Source of the DNA: Plasmodiophora brassicae
Taxonomy: Eukaryota; Endomyxa: Phytomyxea; Phytomyxea; Plasmodiophorida
Reading direction: 5' to 3'
DNA: 64,000 nt
Assembly (NCBI GenBank): GCA_036867785.1
Contig: CP145426.1
Span: 1-64,000, forward strand
Under the pieces are notes generated by a model. That model was given only the letters and a program-made list of their open reading frames with translations. It was not told the DNA's origin and ran no database searches. Shown in pieces: positions 32,034 to 45,489 of this stretch; position 1 is the stretch's first letter, and each line of letters starts with the position of its first letter. The position numbers and the translations under genes are program-made.

Positions 32034-33169
32034 ATGGTCAATGATACGACGGCGGCAGCGCCGGCCGTCACGCCGTTCTCCGTTAAGCTCGTCTCTGGGG
32101 CCATTGGCGGGTTCGTAGGCACGGCAGGTGCGCGTCGCCCGCCCCTCCGATTGTTCAACCGCGCCGACGTATCTAACGCAGCCCACGATCCATGCAGCCA
32201 TATTCCCATTGGATTTAGTGAAGACCCGACTGCAGAACCAGACCGCGGCGTCCCCGGTCCGGTACAATGGACTGCTGGATGGCCTGAGGAAGACGTTCGC
32301 GACCGACGGCCTCACGGGCGCCTATCGGGGCCTCACGCCGAACCTCGGTATGTGCGCAGCCGGTGCACCCTCCACGAACGTACCGTTCTGACGATGCGCC
32401 TGGCCATAGTGCTCGTGCTACCCGAGAAGGCGTTAAAGCTGGCCTGCAATGCCCAGTTTCGTGAGCTTCTCGCCGACGCGCACGGCCGCGTGTCACTGCC
32501 GTGCGAGCTCCTGGCCGGAGCCCTGACGGGCATCGTGCAGTGCTCGGTGACCAACCCCATGGAGATCATCAAGATACGGTGCCAGCTGGCCGGCAGCAAA
32601 GTATCCCCGTTGACGGTAACCGCTCGCGCGTCTCTGGTCCGGTGGATGCGCTTTCTAATTCTCGAGGGATGATCACTGGCAGGTGGTCGGCGACCTGGGC
32701 GTGCGCGGCATCTACAAGGGCAGTGCCGCCACGCTGCTACGAGACGTGCCGTTCTCCATCATATTCTTCACGTTGAACTGCAAGGCGAAGGAGTGGGTCG
32801 CAGACGACAACAATCACGTGTCCATGCCGAAGACGCTTGCCCTGGGTACCATCGCCGGTGTCGTTGGCGCGGTCGCTGTCACGCCCGCCGACGTGATCAA
32901 GACGCGCCTGCAGTCGAAACCGGTTGATGGCCAAAGGCACTATGCCAGCATTGCCGACGCGTTCAAACGCGTCTTACGAGAGGAGGGCGTGAAAGCATTC
33001 TTCAAGGTACGGCCGTAACTGCCGTCGATGTCAGGCTTGTGGCTGACGGTTCCGCGTTGTTCCCGGTCAGGGCGCCACTGCACGAGGGCTTGTCGTTGGC
33101 CCATTATTCGGATTTGCCGTCTTGTCCTACGATATTTGCGAAAGGATCTACCATCGGTTTCTGAAGTGA
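32034..33169 (+). CDS. Mitochondrial carrier, glutamate/aspartate-glutamate carrier-like (SLC25A18/22 group)
   Basis: Five exons: 32034-32127, 32198-32347, 32410-32600, 32683-33006 and 33071-33169. Introns are 62-82 bp; the product is about 285 residues. The three carrier signatures are FPLDLVKTRLQNQ, NPMEIIKIR and TPADVIKTRLQ. LVLPEKALKLACNAQFRELL and the block LLAGALTGIVQCSVTNPMEI are characteristic of glutamate and aspartate/glutamate carriers. There are no N-terminal EF hands, so it is closer to SLC25A18/22 than to aralar/citrin. Expected role: glutamate movement across the mitochondrial inner membrane. It ends ICERIYHRFLK. An intact gene. Confidence 0.9.
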
Positions 33170-34067
33170 CCTAATACACCCACCATGTCTGCCCCTGACA
33201 GAGGGCCTGCTCGACACTCCACGTCTGGCCGACTACCTGGCTGTCAGCGACACTATGCCTGCAGAGCACGGGCGGCCCCTCATCAACGATGGAGGGCATC
33301 ACGCCAATAGGATTCAGGGGCAGTTCAGAGGTCTACCCTATGTATCTGGTCTAATCCGGAAAGATGTTCATGGCGCGCTGGCCAGTTTCATGATGACTCG
33401 GTGAGCGACCCGCAGGATCGCATGAACGAGACGGGAAATCGGATGCGCGACAACACGGTTAGCAGGATGGGGTTCGAGCATCCGCCCCAACTATGGCCTG
33501 CCCCTGGACGCTTGTGACGGCAGCGTCCATGTAGTCATTCCAGATGTCGGCGTCCCCGGAACCTGTCGCTTTCCTCGTGAACGTTGCGTACGACGTCACC
33601 AACAGTTTGAGGCGGTGCCGTCAATGTCGTCTCCAAGCGCGATATTCGGGGCCAGATTTCGACTGACGGAATCAACCGATCGGCGGCGTAACGTCGACTC
33701 CCTACGCGACTCAAATCAAAACGACCAAGGGGAAACCCTTGTTCATACCCGGGCACAGAGACGGAAGAGTGGCAAGTGCACGTCACGCGTCCAATGAGAT
33801 GCGGTATGTTCACCAAAGGGCCATTTTCTGTTCAGGTGGATCTTACCTGCTCAACGATTCAGAGCCAGGCCGCGCCAAACGTTGCGCGTTCGTTACGTGC
33901 GCAACATTCTACTGTGCTCAAAATGAACGGGAATTGCCCGAACAATACGCTGCCAGAAAGGGTTCCACTGGAACGATGCATGACGGCAGATTTATTCGTG
34001 CTGGTCAGCCGCGGTGGGCGCGCTGCTCGAACATGCGCTTCGATGAGCTAATGGAACGAAGCGATGG
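33170..34067. other. Intergenic gap, nothing recognised
   Basis: About 900 bp downstream of the glutamate-carrier-like gene. Short frames occur on both strands (for example 33535-33816 minus), without domain, repeat or membrane segment. Splice-like sites are present, but no protein continuity could be built. Confidence 0.4.
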
Positions 34068-34265
34068 TCAGTCGCCACGTGCAAACCATATACCGAGATA
34101 TACGGACTCCTTAAGCCGGGTCGCCCACTGGAACACTTGATCCATCTCCTGCAATTCCTTCTCTATTTCACCAACGTCGGCCGCCGGCGACGACAGGTCG
34201 GCGAGCGCTGCCTGGTACTGCCCGGCCTTCGCCGTGCAATTCGTGATCTTCCTGATCATGTCCAT
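34068..34265 (-). CDS. Possible coiled-coil exon, unknown gene
   Basis: A minus-strand frame reads MDMIRKITNCTAKAGQYQAA and continues with EIEKELQEMDQVFQWATRL, a plausible short coiled coil. The protein-like pattern stops near 34110. Another minus-strand piece upstream (about 34330-34490, starting MDEGRVSRGKALR) could be a further exon, but the junction is not clear. No family was recognised. Confidence 0.3.
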   Translation of the reverse strand: MDMIRKITNCTAKAGQYQAALADLSSPAADVGEIEKELQEMDQVFQWATRLKESVYLGIWFARGD

Positions 34266-34919
34266 CGTCTGCGGATCAACTGGCCCGTGTCGTCAGAGCA
34301 AACGCGCGCATGAGCGCCCTACAACACACGGTACTGTGCCTACTCGAGTCTGGCGACGCGGTGCCCCGCTCGCCGGCGTCGACGTCGAGGGCGAGGCGCG
34401 CTCCCTTCACAGGGTCCACCGCCAGGTGAAGTTGCCCGGGTACCCTCAATGCCTTGCCCCTGCTGACCCGCCCCTCGTCCATACTGCGTCCCGGTGGATG
34501 ACGCGCGCTGTCCAACGTTGACACCACCGGCAGTCGTACCCCTGGCTAACGTGTGATAACCACCGGTACGGTCGCTGATCAGCTAACGCGTAGCGACTCC
34601 GCCGGTACGGCGCGTTCGTGGGTACAAGTGTATCATCGAAGAACGACGGCACCACGTTGCCGAGGGCGACGCCAGTACTACTGGATGGCTACGGTCGGCC
34701 AGCTGAACCAAAGAAAGCAGATGCAGTGGTCGTAAGGCATCCAGGCCGGCACGACGTCGGTGCGTACGTACGTATGCAGGCCAGACGCCCAGGCCAGGGC
34801 ATCTGATTCTCAGCAGTGAACAGTAAATCATGCGCCCTGGGTGCGATGCGGTGCGTCGCGCGCCCAAAGTCCGTGTCGCACCGGCACCGGCTGCAGACGT
34901 CGCTTCGTCGTCGACCACC

Positions 34920-35971
34920 ATGTTCAGGAAGCGCCAGCGCACCGGCGCCGCCCGTGACGTTGCCGCCGTTGTTGCCGGCGACGATGCCGCCGAGGTGGTC
35001 GTCCCGCGCAACAAGAAACCGCAGGCGGGCGCTGCTGAGGCGGACCGATTCCGGATCGGCCCCGACCATCAGTCGACCATGAGCGCTGTACGTCGATGGG
35101 GCGGGCGGCTTTACGCAGCTGTGGCGCTGACGTTGGCATTGCAGGCGATCGCCTCCGACCGGTACGTGGCCGTGTCGACGCGCGACGACGACGACGACGA
35201 CGATCGGGCGCAGTCGTCGCGGGCGCCCGCGAAGGCGAACGTCTACACGGGCGTCCAGAAGGAGAAGAACCCTTTCGGGCCGAAGAAGGCGCCCGCCAAC
35301 CTTCGCGTCATCACCAGGTACGCATGCGCGCGCGCGCGTTCACACACTGCCCGGCGTCGTCGACTCATTCGTCGTCCTGCAGAGTCGACTACCAGCCGGA
35401 TATCTGCAAGGACTACAAGGAGACGGTAGGCGAATGAGTGCCTGTGTGCCGGGATCGAACGTGGTCGCGTGCGTCTGACTATGGGGTGCGTCCCGCCAGG
35501 GGTACTGCGGTTATGGCGACAGCTGCAAGTTCCTGCACGATCGCGGCGACTACAAGAGCGGCTGGCAGATCGACCGGGAGTGGGAGGCGGAGCAGCAGGC
35601 GATGAAGGCCAGGGGCGGCGCCGCTGCCGACGCGGAGAACTACGAGATCCACGACGGCGACGACGACGACGACAACCTGCCGTTCGCCTGCGCCATCTGC
35701 AGGGAACCGTTCACCGACCCAGGTGCGTTGCGCGGTCTCATTCGCCGGTCGCACCTGGCCGCTAACCGCCGCCCCCTGGGTCCCAGTCGTCACCAAGTGC
35801 ATGCACTACTTCTGCCAGGCGTGCGCGCTGAAACGCCACGCGGCCGTCTCGACCAAGTGTGCCGTCTGCAAGGCGCAGACGATGGGCATCTTCAACACGG
35901 CCACCGCCCTGGTCAAGAAGCTGCTCGAGCGGGCGGCAGCCGGCGGTGACGCCGGTGACCCCGACTCGTAG
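34920..35971 (+). CDS. CWC24: Splicing factor CWC24 / RNF113 (CCCH zinc finger and RING)
   Basis: A component of the activated spliceosome that binds the 5' splice site region before the first catalytic step; its RING can act as an E3 ligase in animals. Five exons: 34920-35087, 35145-35318, 35383-35425, 35500-35722 and 35787-35971. Introns are 57-74 bp. Order: basic start MFRKRQRTG, linker, [34 protein letters not shown] with [20 protein letters not shown] (CCCH finger), then [24 protein letters not shown] with YFCQACAL and [13 protein letters not shown]. Spacing matches the yeast and human proteins. An upstream in-frame ATG at 34830 would add 30 residues; the chosen start gives the usual basic N-terminus. 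The first intron is 57 bp and so reads through in frame. Confidence 0.93.
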
Positions 35972-36407
35972 GTCGGGCGAAGGCGGGACCGCCATGTGGC
36001 GCGACCCTGAACGCCCGCTGCTGCTGGGTTGGTACAGGCGTGTGCATGGTACAGTCAGTGTGCGCCGTCTGCGACTGCCTGCCGCCTGCGACTGCCCCAC
36101 GCGCCCGTTGCGAATCTTCCCAGCTCGAATCTCCACCCAGAGTAAACGGTCAGCGACGCGTCACGCTTCGCTGTCGGACGGGCGGTGTCGAGTGTGCGAT
36201 CCCCCAGGGCCCGTAGCGAACGGGCGGCAGCGCAGCGCAGCGACGACGACGACGGCAGCGACAACGGCGATCTCAGGCGGCGGCCCGGGTGGGCGCCCGG
36301 CGATCTCTGTGGCAGGCGGGACCGTGACGTCGTGTGCGGGTGACACGCGCCCCAATCCGCAACCCTCGGCCGATCGTCCGTCTCGCCCTGATGCCCTAAA
36401 CGTCGTC

Positions 36408-37004
36408 ATGCGCGGCACAACGACGACGATGACGACGAACGGTGCGGCGGATGGCGGCGAGCGGGCCGCCGCCGCCGCTGCTGCGCGTGGCCTGCACGCC
36501 AGCAAGCACGTGACGACGCTGGACGCCGCCACAGCCGCCGGCGGCGAATTCAACAAGGAGACGACGCTGCTGGCCGTGACGATGACGACGCCGGCGTCGC
36601 CCGAGGCGGGGGCCGCTGCCCATGGCGAATCGCGGTGCCTGCGATCCCGGTCGTCGTCCTGGTCGTCGACGTGCAGCTCGATGGGCGAGTTGCTCTCCCG
36701 GGAGCACGTCCAGGCGCAGGGGCAGATCCTGGCGCGGTACATGGACCAGCTGGAGTCGCTGGCGTGGGACGACCACGACGACAGCAGCGTCCTGGGCGTC
36801 ATGGTCGAGATGGTCGCCGCGTGCAACGCGCACGTCGTCGACAGCAGGGACCTGGCCGACGACGCCACCGCCGACGAGCGCCGGGCGCTGCAGGACCAGA
36901 TCGCCCAGGAGAAACGGCAGATCAAGGCGCTCGTCCAGGAGCTGTTCGGGCAGCACCACGACGCCGACCTCGCCAGTCGCCTGATCGAACAGCTGGAACA
37001 GTAG
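36408..37004 (+). CDS. Coiled-coil protein, unknown
   Basis: A 198-residue frame. The first 90 residues are alanine/threonine-rich and low complexity. The C-terminal 110 are strongly helical: MGELLSREHVQAQGQILARY, then WDDHDDSSVLGVMVEMVAAC, ERRALQDQIAQEKRQIKALV and a final LIEQLEQ. The opposite strand is open too, but its translation is Ser/Arg-rich and looks like a shadow. No family was recognised. The frame stays open upstream into CWC24, so the start is uncertain. Confidence 0.45.
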   Translation: MRGTTTTMTTNGAADGGERAAAAAAARGLHASKHVTTLDAATAAGGEFNKETTLLAVTMTTPASPEAGAAAHGESRCLRSRSSSWSSTCSSMGELLSREHVQAQGQILARYMDQLESLAWDDHDDSSVLGVMVEMVAACNAHVVDSRDLADDATADERRALQDQIAQEKRQIKALVQELFGQHHDADLASRLIEQLEQ

Positions 37005-37395
37005 GCAGCCCCCCTGTACATTGGCCACCATCATCAACCTAGCAGTCGACGGCACACACGCACCTAGCACCCATCCCAGATACCCTAGTACATACAGAGT
37101 CATCGCCCTATCCCATTCTAACGAGCATCGATGTGCGCGTCTGCCCCTGCGCGGAGGGTCTATGCTGCGAGAGAGACAGAGATAGTGCGGGTTCCGTGTG
37201 AAGAGGGGCGGTGGTCGCGCACATTCTGTCTGGTACCCCCGTCAAGAGCCCCGCGCACTGCGGCGCGCACGGGCCTGTCCCTCCCGCAACACCGTCGCAA
37301 CTGCAGCTACGTGTAGTCCACCCAGTGCGGGTCGGGGCCGTGCGCACACTGTACGTGATGCGACGACCTCCTGCGGCGAAATCGTGTGTATTTCG

Positions 37396-40082
37396 TCACC
37401 AGATCCTGCATTTCTTGGCGGGGTTCAGTCGGGAGCCGACCGGGCACTGGAAGGCGGCGGCGAACCCGTCTGCGGACAGCAACGTGAGACAGCGTGTGCG
37501 CGCTCGGGCCTGCTCCCGTACCGCTGTTCATCAACGGGCCGTTGACTCGGGCGTCGCTTGGGCCGTGCGGGTCGGTCTGGAGCGCGTCCAGCTCGGCCTC
37601 GGGGCGCATCTTGCGACACCAACTACGACAGCGGATACGGTGTTAGCCAACCGGGCCACGGGCGACGATGCCACCCGACTTTTGCGCCATGGCGATGAAG
37701 AACAGCTGACTGCTGGGCACTTCCTCCAGCAGGCGACGTGTTGACGACGATGACGACGACAGGTCTTCGTCTGCGTCGTCCTCTTGCAGCTGTTGCCAGG
37801 CCCGGTAGGCGACAGCAACGCCGACGTTGTCGGCAATGTTCTCACCCAGCGTCAGTTTCGTGTTGAACTCCCCTTCCGCGTACGTGAACGCGCGCTGGTA
37901 CTGCTCCTCGATACACGCCGCCCTGTCGTTGAACCTGGCGACGTCCTGCCCGGGCCGATCAGCATGACCCGTCGGCGGCGGCGCCCCGTTCGTACCTGCT
38001 CGGGCCACCAGTCGTGCAGGGCGCCCGTCTCGTCGTACTGCCTGCCCTGGTCGTCGAACGCGTGCACGAGTTCATGCCCGATAATCCTGGCGCGCGGCAA
38101 CCGGTCACCATTGGGCAAGGGCAGACACGTCCATGGTCAATCGGCGGCGTACGTGCCCAGGGCGCCCCAGTTCAAGGCGGACGGGAACGCCAACGAGAAG
38201 AAGGGCGGCGCCAGGATCCCCGCCGGGAAGTTGATCGAGTTCAGCGTCGGGTCGTAGTACGCGTTGACGGTCGGCGTCGTCATGGCGAACCGGTGCGGGT
38301 CGACCGGACGCATCAGGCGGTCCAGGTCGTCGCGCCACAGGAACGCCCGGGCGCGCCGAACGTTCCCGAACGGGTCATCGGCGTGCAGGTCCAGCGCATC
38401 GTAATTCGTCCAGGTCAGCGGGTACCCCATCAGGACCTTCATGTTCTTCAGCTGCGTCCTCGTCAGCCACACCGAGCAGCCGACGTCGGCAACCGGTACC
38501 TTCCGCTGGGCCCGGCGGCGTGCCCGGCGCGACAACCACGACGACGACGACGACTCGTCCAGCATGGCGTAGAACTGGGCGGTGACGTCGTCGACCATAG
38601 CGATGGCCCGGCGACGGTCGCTGTCGGTGAACCCAGCGGCGGCCAGGAACCGCCTGCCGATGTCGTCGCCCAGGTACGCGTCCAGGCGCGCGACACACTG
38701 CTTCCAACGCGGCTCCCTGGCCTGGGCGCCGCGCAGGACGCCCTGGAAGAACCGGAACGTCTCGTCGCGGACGCTCTGCGGCAGGACCTGTGCGGGCACC
38801 ATTAGCGCCCTCCCGCCAGGCACGGTGCGGGGGCCGGCGCGTACGTTCGCGTAGGCGTGCACGGTGCGGAACGCGACGTAGTCCTTGAGGACGGCGAGGG
38901 GCGTGCCGCGCAACAGCCGGGCCATGCCCTGGACGAACCCGGGGCTGACGACGTTGAGGGCGGCGAGGGCGCGCGCCGGCACGCCCAGCGCGGCCAGGTA
39001 CGCGGTCAGGTCGATGGGCAGGGCGTCGGCCGAGCGCAGGTTGTACGTGGCGACCGGGTCGCGCAGGTCGTCGGGCGCCGACGTGAACGCGGCGACGCCC
39101 GCCTCGAACGCCACGAGGGCGTCGGCGGCCGCGTCCAGGTCCGGGCCCTGGAACGGCGTCGTCTGCGTGTCGGCGAACAGGCGCCGGATGTGCTCGCGTA
39201 GCGCGCCAACGTACCGGGCGTCGTGCGACGTGTACCAGTGCCTGGCGCCCATCGCCAGGCCGGCCTGGCCCACGACCACCAGGTGCCGCGACGTGTTGCG
39301 ATCGTCGACGCCGACCGACACGTCGAAGAAGATGCCGGGTTGGCTGTCGACCGGGTCAGACGCGGGGGGCGCGCGCAGACGAGCACCTCCCCTCCCACCT
39401 TTGCTCCATGGCGCCGACGACCTCGAGTAGGTCGTCCAGGGCGCGCACGTCGTCGAGCCGAGCCAGCAGCGCGTGCAGCGGCGCCATGCCGACCTGGTCG
39501 ATCAGGGCGACGTCCATGCAGGACCGGTACAGGGCGTCGATGCGCGCCGCGCCTGCGTCGCCCCGGCTCGACACGGCGATCGCCAGCAGCACCTGACGGT
39601 TCCGGTCGTCCAGCGCCGTGAACGACCTCGACACGGACGCCTGCGGGGCGGGGGCAGGGACGCGCGTCGCTCAGCGCCCAGGGCGGCAACCGACAACGAC
39701 AGACCAGGCCGACCTTGTCGTCTGGGACGGTGGCGTTGGCGAGCCAGGCGCCGCACGCGTACCGGTAGAAATCGGTGCACGGGTCGGCGGCCGGGTCCAT
39801 GGCGGCCCGCATGGCGTCGGCGGCCGCATCGAGCAGCGCGGCCAGGTCGCGCGACGCCGTCCCCGCCTCGTTCATCTTGACGACGACGACGAGCAGGAGC
39901 AGGCCCGACAGCATGGCGAGGAAGACGACGAACGTGCGACGCGTGGCGACGCGGGGCCACAGCGTCGGGGGCGTTGCTGCCGCCGGCAAGAACCCGTTGT
40001 CGTCGTCGTCAGCGTCGAAGTCGACCGGCAGCAGGTACTGCTCCTCCCTGGGTCGCATCGGCGGGCTGCTCGACGACGACAT
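37396..40082 (-). CDS. Neprilysin-like zinc metallopeptidase (M13), type II membrane protein
   Basis: An ectoenzyme that cleaves small peptides outside the cell or in the secretory lumen. Seven exons, about 39714-40082, 39399-39640, 38153-39343, 37996-38086, 37680-37945, 37522-37622 and 37396-37469, give 777 residues; introns are 50-73 bp. An acidic cytosolic tail is followed by a signal anchor ([19 protein letters not shown]). The ectodomain begins [13 protein letters not shown]. Catalytic landmarks: [16 protein letters not shown], zinc site [16 protein letters not shown] (HExxH), third ligand block GENIADNVG, and the C-terminus [18 protein letters not shown]. The zinc ligands and substrate motif NAYY are intact and the conserved Trp ends the chain. 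Length matches the family (700-780). GENIADNVG replaces the usual GENIADNGG; the effect is unknown. Confidence 0.94.
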
Positions 40083-40553
40083 GACGTCGGACGGCGTCAG
40101 GCGTCGTCGCCTATGGGACAGGCACAGGAATCAGTGCCCCCCGGGCGAGCGCCAACACGATGCGCAATGGGTCGGACGCCGCCTGGTGCTGGTGCTGCGG
40201 CGACGACGGGGCACCCGGCATCGATCACGCCCTGGTCGTCGTCGTCGTGGAACGCGCGCGTCGACCTATGCGTCGACCATGGGACGGGGGCACCTCCCCC
40301 CACTTCCTCGCCTGTCTGTCGATGTCAGTGGTCGGATCGGGGCGCGGGCGCGCTCGTCGGGATCTGCCCGCGTTGCGGTCGTGAAACGGGCACCACCTGT
40401 GACGGGGCACCCGATGGTCGCCCGCCCGTCTGGGCACGTCGCGCCGCCCCCCCGCCCAATCCCTTCCCGATGCCGGCACAGGGCGTCGTGTTTATATGCT
40501 AGACAGAGAAGGAGGAGATGGGGCGGCAGGCAGCGTGTGTGTGTGTGTGTGCC
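40083..40553. other. Intergenic gap with GT microsatellite
   Basis: 470 bp between the M13 peptidase start and the 3' end of the chromodomain gene. A GT/TG run lies at about 40534-40551. No coding evidence; it probably holds the peptidase promoter. Confidence 0.5.
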
Positions 40554-41160
40554 TCACAGGTCGTTGGCGCAGAGGAACGCGGTGACGAGCTCGATGCACC
40601 GCTCCAGGTTGCACCCTGCGTGCAGGTCAGCGCGAGAGACCGACACACACACAGACAGAGAGGCACCGACCCGGTTCCCACGTGTTGTCCTGATGGGAAT
40701 ACCCCTTCCACTTGACGCGAAACTGGACGGCCCCTTTGCCCTGCGGGTCCTGCCACAGCCGACCGGTTCAGACGCAGGCGGGGCGGCCACTACCGACGCG
40801 CCCCCCGACCTTGGACGGGTACTTCAACACACGCCGCCCGACAATGGCCTCCACCTCGTAGTGGTCGCCGTCGTCGACGGGCGACGCCGCCCTGCCTGGA
40901 CGAAGGTTCACACACACACCCAGGGCGCTGCACAACGGTCCATGGCCGCCAACACCGACCGTCGGCTGCTGCTGCTGGTGCCGGCAGCGTCGTACAGGCC
41001 GACGACTGCGACGACTCGACGATGCGTCGTCGTGGCGCGCGCCGACGGGACCCCATTGGCGCGGATTCCGCCACGGCCGCCCCGCCACGACGACGTCCTG
41101 GTACGTATCACGGCGCGTTCCAACACTACGCGTCGCGCCGGGTGAGATGGCCATCGTCAT
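40554..41160 (-). CDS. Chromodomain protein, HP1-like
   Basis: Reads methylated histone tails in chromatin. Three joined exons give a full chromodomain: upstream exon ending at 40810 (HYEVEAIVGRRVLKYPSK), 40671-40740 (GKGAVQFRVKWKGYSHQDNT plus WEP) and 40554-40615 (GCNLERCIELVTAFLCANDL, then stop). Introns are 69 and 55 bp. Aromatic-cage positions Y, W and the later aromatic/polar pair are kept (YEVE, WKGY, NTWEP). The N-terminal 100 residues are basic and low complexity, and may contain a further intron. The ATG at 41160 is the first in this frame and lies 13 bp from the NFS1 stop. The domain sits at the very C-terminus and no chromoshadow domain follows, unlike canonical HP1. Confidence 0.8.
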
Positions 41161-41172
41161 TGTGTATTGCGA

Positions 41173-42808
<1,636 letters not shown>

Positions 42809-43223
42809 TGACGACCGACCCCGCCCCGCACAAACTGCACACGGCGCTGCTGACTGCGCCAGTCGGCACCAGCTGCCGGGCCGGATAGGTGGGCACTCTG
42901 CTGTCCTCCGCCGTAGTGGGGGGCACTGTTCGTCGTCCCCCCTGCCGCAACGTACTCCAATGCCGAGTAGAAAGATACTGCCGGGAATCGAGATCACATT
43001 GCATATTATGCCGTCAGCCTCACGCTGGAAACGATGATGAGCCACCGGTATTCTCCAGTTGGCGCTGAGGACGCTCGCTGACACCTCGATCGGAGGATAG
43101 ATGGTCCTCGTCGTCAGCAACGGACTCCTCGTCGTTACCACATCTGGGAACTGATATGCGACGTTTATTCGCGACCTTGATGACGGGCTGTGAAACGAAA
43201 TTAGTGAACGCTGCACAACGCTG
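42809..43223. other. Intergenic gap, nothing recognised
   Basis: About 415 bp upstream of NFS1 and downstream of the TPR glycosyltransferase on the same strand. No coding or repeat signal was found; likely the NFS1 promoter and a 3' end. Confidence 0.5.
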
Positions 43224-45438
43224 TCACAGGTCGTCATGGGCGTCCCCCTCGGGTCTGCCAGTCGACAGGGCCTCGTCCGGCGTTCGTCTCGGGTCACGAA
43301 GGCGGCAGGTGTTCCCGCGCGTCCAGTTCCGATCCCGGACGATGCGCTCCAGCGTCTCGACGACGTTCCGGATCGTCGGCAGGGTTGCCTGGTACTCGCC
43401 GCGGACGAACGCGGTCATCTCGCTGGCGACGTAGACGCTGCCGTTGACGGCGGCGACCAGGTTGGCCAGGCCGTGGTCCAGGCCGTGCGGCTTCTCGACG
43501 GGGAAGTACAGGAGCGACGGACGCGGCCTGGCGAACAGGACGTTGGCCAGGGCGTCCCCGTGCGGGCCAATGACGAGGTCGGCGTTGGCGAACTGGCGCG
43601 CGCGCTCGTAGACGGACTCGTTCCGGTGATGCGGCGGCTTGAACGGGCTGACGTACAGGCACTTGTCGCCGACGACACCGCGAATCGCCGCGATCAACGC
43701 GTCCTCGTTGATGACGGATCGCACGAGCAGGCCGGACCCGGGACGCGACGTGTAGACGACGTTGGCGGCGGGCGGCAGCCGTTCCTTATCGCCACCCGCG
43801 TTCGCCGCCACCTTCTTTAGCAGGGCTCGTCGGACGCGACCCAGAGCCATCGCCGGCGGGCGGAGCAGGTCCTCGCCCTGTTCGGCCCCATCGCCAACCC
43901 AGTCCATGCGCAGCAGGCGGTCAAACTCGTGCACGGTCTGGTTGTGCTTGTAGTAGATCACCTGAGCACGACACAGACGTCTGAGTGTCACGACACACGC
44001 GCGACCGGCAAGCGGACGCCGGCACCCCGCCGACCTGGTCGTCGTTCAGGTTCAGCTCCGCGGCGATGTCGTACCCAAAGTCGTTGTCGGGGAGCAGCAA
44101 CGTGGCGCGCGGGTAGAACGAGCGGGCGAGCAGGACGCGCGGCAGGCCGTTCGACACCCAGTCCAGCCAGTTGTCGGCGAACGCGGGCAGGGCGGAGACG
44201 ACGGTGCCGCGGTGGACGGCGCGCGGCGAGGGCGCCTCGTCCGGCGGGTCCTCCCAGTACTCGCCCGGGTACGTCATCGGCGACGGGAACACGACCGCTG
44301 CCGCGTTCGAGATCACGCCCGACACGCCGGTGACCTTGCTGATGCCGAGGTCGGCCACGACGACCCTCTTCTCGACAAACTCGGTGGGCCACCCGTCCAG
44401 CGGATCCACAGGCAGCACCCTGGTCCGGTCGCCGGGTCTCGGCCCACGCCACGACGCGGGCCACGTCACCGTCTTCACGTTCGCCGTCGTCTCCGACGCC
44501 GACCGGGCCAGCGCCCGACGACGGTGCGGCGACAGGTGCGCGTTCACCTCGACGACGCGCTCGGCCTGAGCGGCCCGGTACGCCTCGGCGGCTTCGTCGT
44601 CCAGGCCGGCGTGCTCCAGAGCCACGGCCAGCAGGTGACGGTTCGTCGACATGGGCCAGTTCTGGGCCTGCAGGCGCCGGTACCGCAGGGCGTCCTGGGC
44701 CGTCGCCGCCCGCTGCGAATGCACCTGCGCCTGGAAGTCGTACGCGTCGTTGAGGAGCGCGCGCACGTCGTCGTTGTCGTCGTCGTCCGCCCCGATCAGC
44801 AGGTGGCGCGCGCGCTCCAGCGGCTCGACCGCCGCCTCGTACCGGTCCAGCAGCAGGTACACGAGGCCCAGGTTCAGGTGCGGGCGAGGGTTGCCCGGTT
44901 GCAGGGCGGCCGCCTGGCGACACGCCTTCCGCATCAGGGCGTCGTCCGGGTCGTCGTCCTGCAGGGCGCTGAGCGCCGCGCGCACGTCGTCGGCGCTGAC
45001 GTGGCGCTGGCGGGCGACGCGCAGGTCCAGGTGAAGCTGGCGGCGGCGCTCGTTGCGCGGATCGCTGCGTCGGCGCCGGCGCTTATCCTCGGCGAGCAGC
45101 GTGCAGAGGCGGTCGGCGATGACGCCGTCGGACGTCGACCGCGACACGCGCGTGCCGGGCGCCCGCCTGAACCCGTCCTTGTAGATCTGGCGGGCGCGAC
45201 CGCGCTCCCCGATGCGCTCCAGGAGCGCCCCGGCGCTGACGTACCCTTCGACCACGTCCGGGTACCGGTCGATGACGCGCAGGAACGCGTCCACGCCGGC
45301 GTCAATGTTGCCGCGGGCGAACACGCGCGCCGCGTCGTCGATCAGCTGGTCGACCCGGCGCAGATCGCCCGCCGACATGGGCGCCAGGCGCGCGCCACCG
45401 GCACCTGCAACAAGCAGCAGCAGGCCGACGCGCCACAT
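43224..45438 (-). CDS. Secreted/lumenal TPR protein with GT61 (DUF563) glycosyltransferase domain
   Basis: Two exons, 44035-45438 and 43224-43961, with a 73-bp intron; 713 residues. A signal peptide ([19 protein letters not shown]) is followed by TPR-like helices ([20 protein letters not shown], then [20 protein letters not shown] and [20 protein letters not shown]). The C-terminal part is a GT61-type domain: [45 protein letters not shown], and the family signature [22 protein letters not shown]61 enzymes transfer xylose, arabinose or GlcNAc in the secretory pathway. A lumenal TPR module on such an enzyme is uncommon. The start ATG at 45438 was chosen because the upstream in-frame codon is TTG. 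Donor sugar unknown. Confidence 0.85.
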
Positions 45439-45489
45439 TGGCAACGCGGAATGCGTTCAGCGGCGGCGGCGGGGGCGTCGACCGCGCGC

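Noticed and set aside
36161-37103. Long minus-strand frames over the coiled-coil gene
   Set aside because: Translations are Ser/Arg/Val-rich without pattern, whereas the plus strand gives a regular helical heptad-like sequence.
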